Shown: positions 6,280-6,332 of the stretch, in pieces
Numbering within the stretch: the stretch's first letter is position 1
Layout of the letters: every line of letters starts with the position of its first letter
Assembly: GCA_018667995.1 (NCBI GenBank)
Contig: JABIQT010000132.1
Span: 1 to 6,332 of the forward strand
DNA from: Candidatus Latescibacterota bacterium
Lineage (GTDB): Bacteria > JAAXHH01 > JABIQT01
Length of the DNA: 6,332 nt
Direction of reading: 5' to 3'
The notes under the pieces: generated by a model
What the model saw: only the letters and a program-made list of their open reading frames with translations
Told to the model about the DNA's origin: nothing
The model's database searches: none
Position numbers and translations under genes: made by a program

Positions 6280-6332
6280 TTGCCGAGAATACCAAAAATC
6301 ACAGTTCTGCTGCTTGGGCACCGCGCTGGTAA
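6280..6332 (+). CDS. Possible 5' end of an unidentified gene (partial)
   Basis: A TTG at 6280 lies 7 bases after GGGAG (6268-6272) and about 70 nt downstream of the promoter at 6175-6202. It opens a frame that stays open to the window edge and reads (M)PRIPKITVLLLGHRAG. Only 17 residues are visible, so the family cannot be named. A competing frame, open without a stop across 6209-6332, reads through AGLFSVAKRFWTGDELCREY and could start at TTG 6239, but lacks a good ribosome binding site. The frame choice is therefore unsure. Confidence 0.3.
   Translation, partial: MPRIPKITVLLLGHRAG

Noticed and set aside
6045-6332. 95-codon frame crossing the terminator to the window end
   Set aside because: It begins inside the peptidase gene and runs through the intrinsic terminator; its composition (phenylalanine- and leucine-rich, then polar) fits non-coding sequence.

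Overview
The window is a mid-GC bacterial segment with every supported gene on the + strand. The best lineage marker is the 285-residue RpoD/SigA-type sigma factor. It is short, lacks region 1.1, and reads like the primary sigma factors of the Bacteroidota and other FCB-superphylum bacteria. Together with bacterial microcompartment (BMC) shell genes, this suggests an uncultured FCB-type lineage, for example Latescibacterota-like; that placement is inference from memory of these families, not a search.

Layout. Positions 1-116 hold the 3' end of an unidentified gene. A GlcE-like FAD-binding oxidoreductase (117-1487) is followed, after a strong Shine-Dalgarno, by a LarA-like nickel-pincer racemase/epimerase-family protein (1561-2814). 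A 216-bp gap carries a good sigma-70-type promoter (2911-2938). It drives two tandem BMC-domain shell proteins: a canonical PduA/EutM-like hexamer protein starting at TTG (3031-3303), and an EutK-like protein (3310-3774) whose C-terminal tail resembles a Rho-N/SAP nucleic-acid-binding module. The sigma factor gene (3855-4712) follows with no clear terminator in between. A 425-bp stretch without a confident gene (4713-5137) contains a promoter and a possible long leader for a membrane-anchored M23 (LytM) peptidase (5138-6058), which ends at a textbook intrinsic terminator (6082-6118). A new promoter (6175-6202) then points at a gene running off the right edge.

How the genes may work together. 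The oxidoreductase and the LarA-like protein both belong to families acting on 2-hydroxyacids such as lactate or glycolate, and they sit directly upstream of shell genes. A plausible reading is a compartment for an aldehyde-forming pathway (for instance fucose/rhamnose to lactaldehyde) whose 2-hydroxyacid product is racemised and oxidised outside. No signature enzyme (aldehyde dehydrogenase, PduL, aldolase, glycyl radical enzyme), BMC-T or BMC-P pentamer gene is visible, so the substrate is not determined here. The most unusual item is the EutK-like shell protein with an apparent Rho-N/SAP-type tail. The sigma factor and M23 peptidase look like housekeeping genes that happen to flank the BMC genes.
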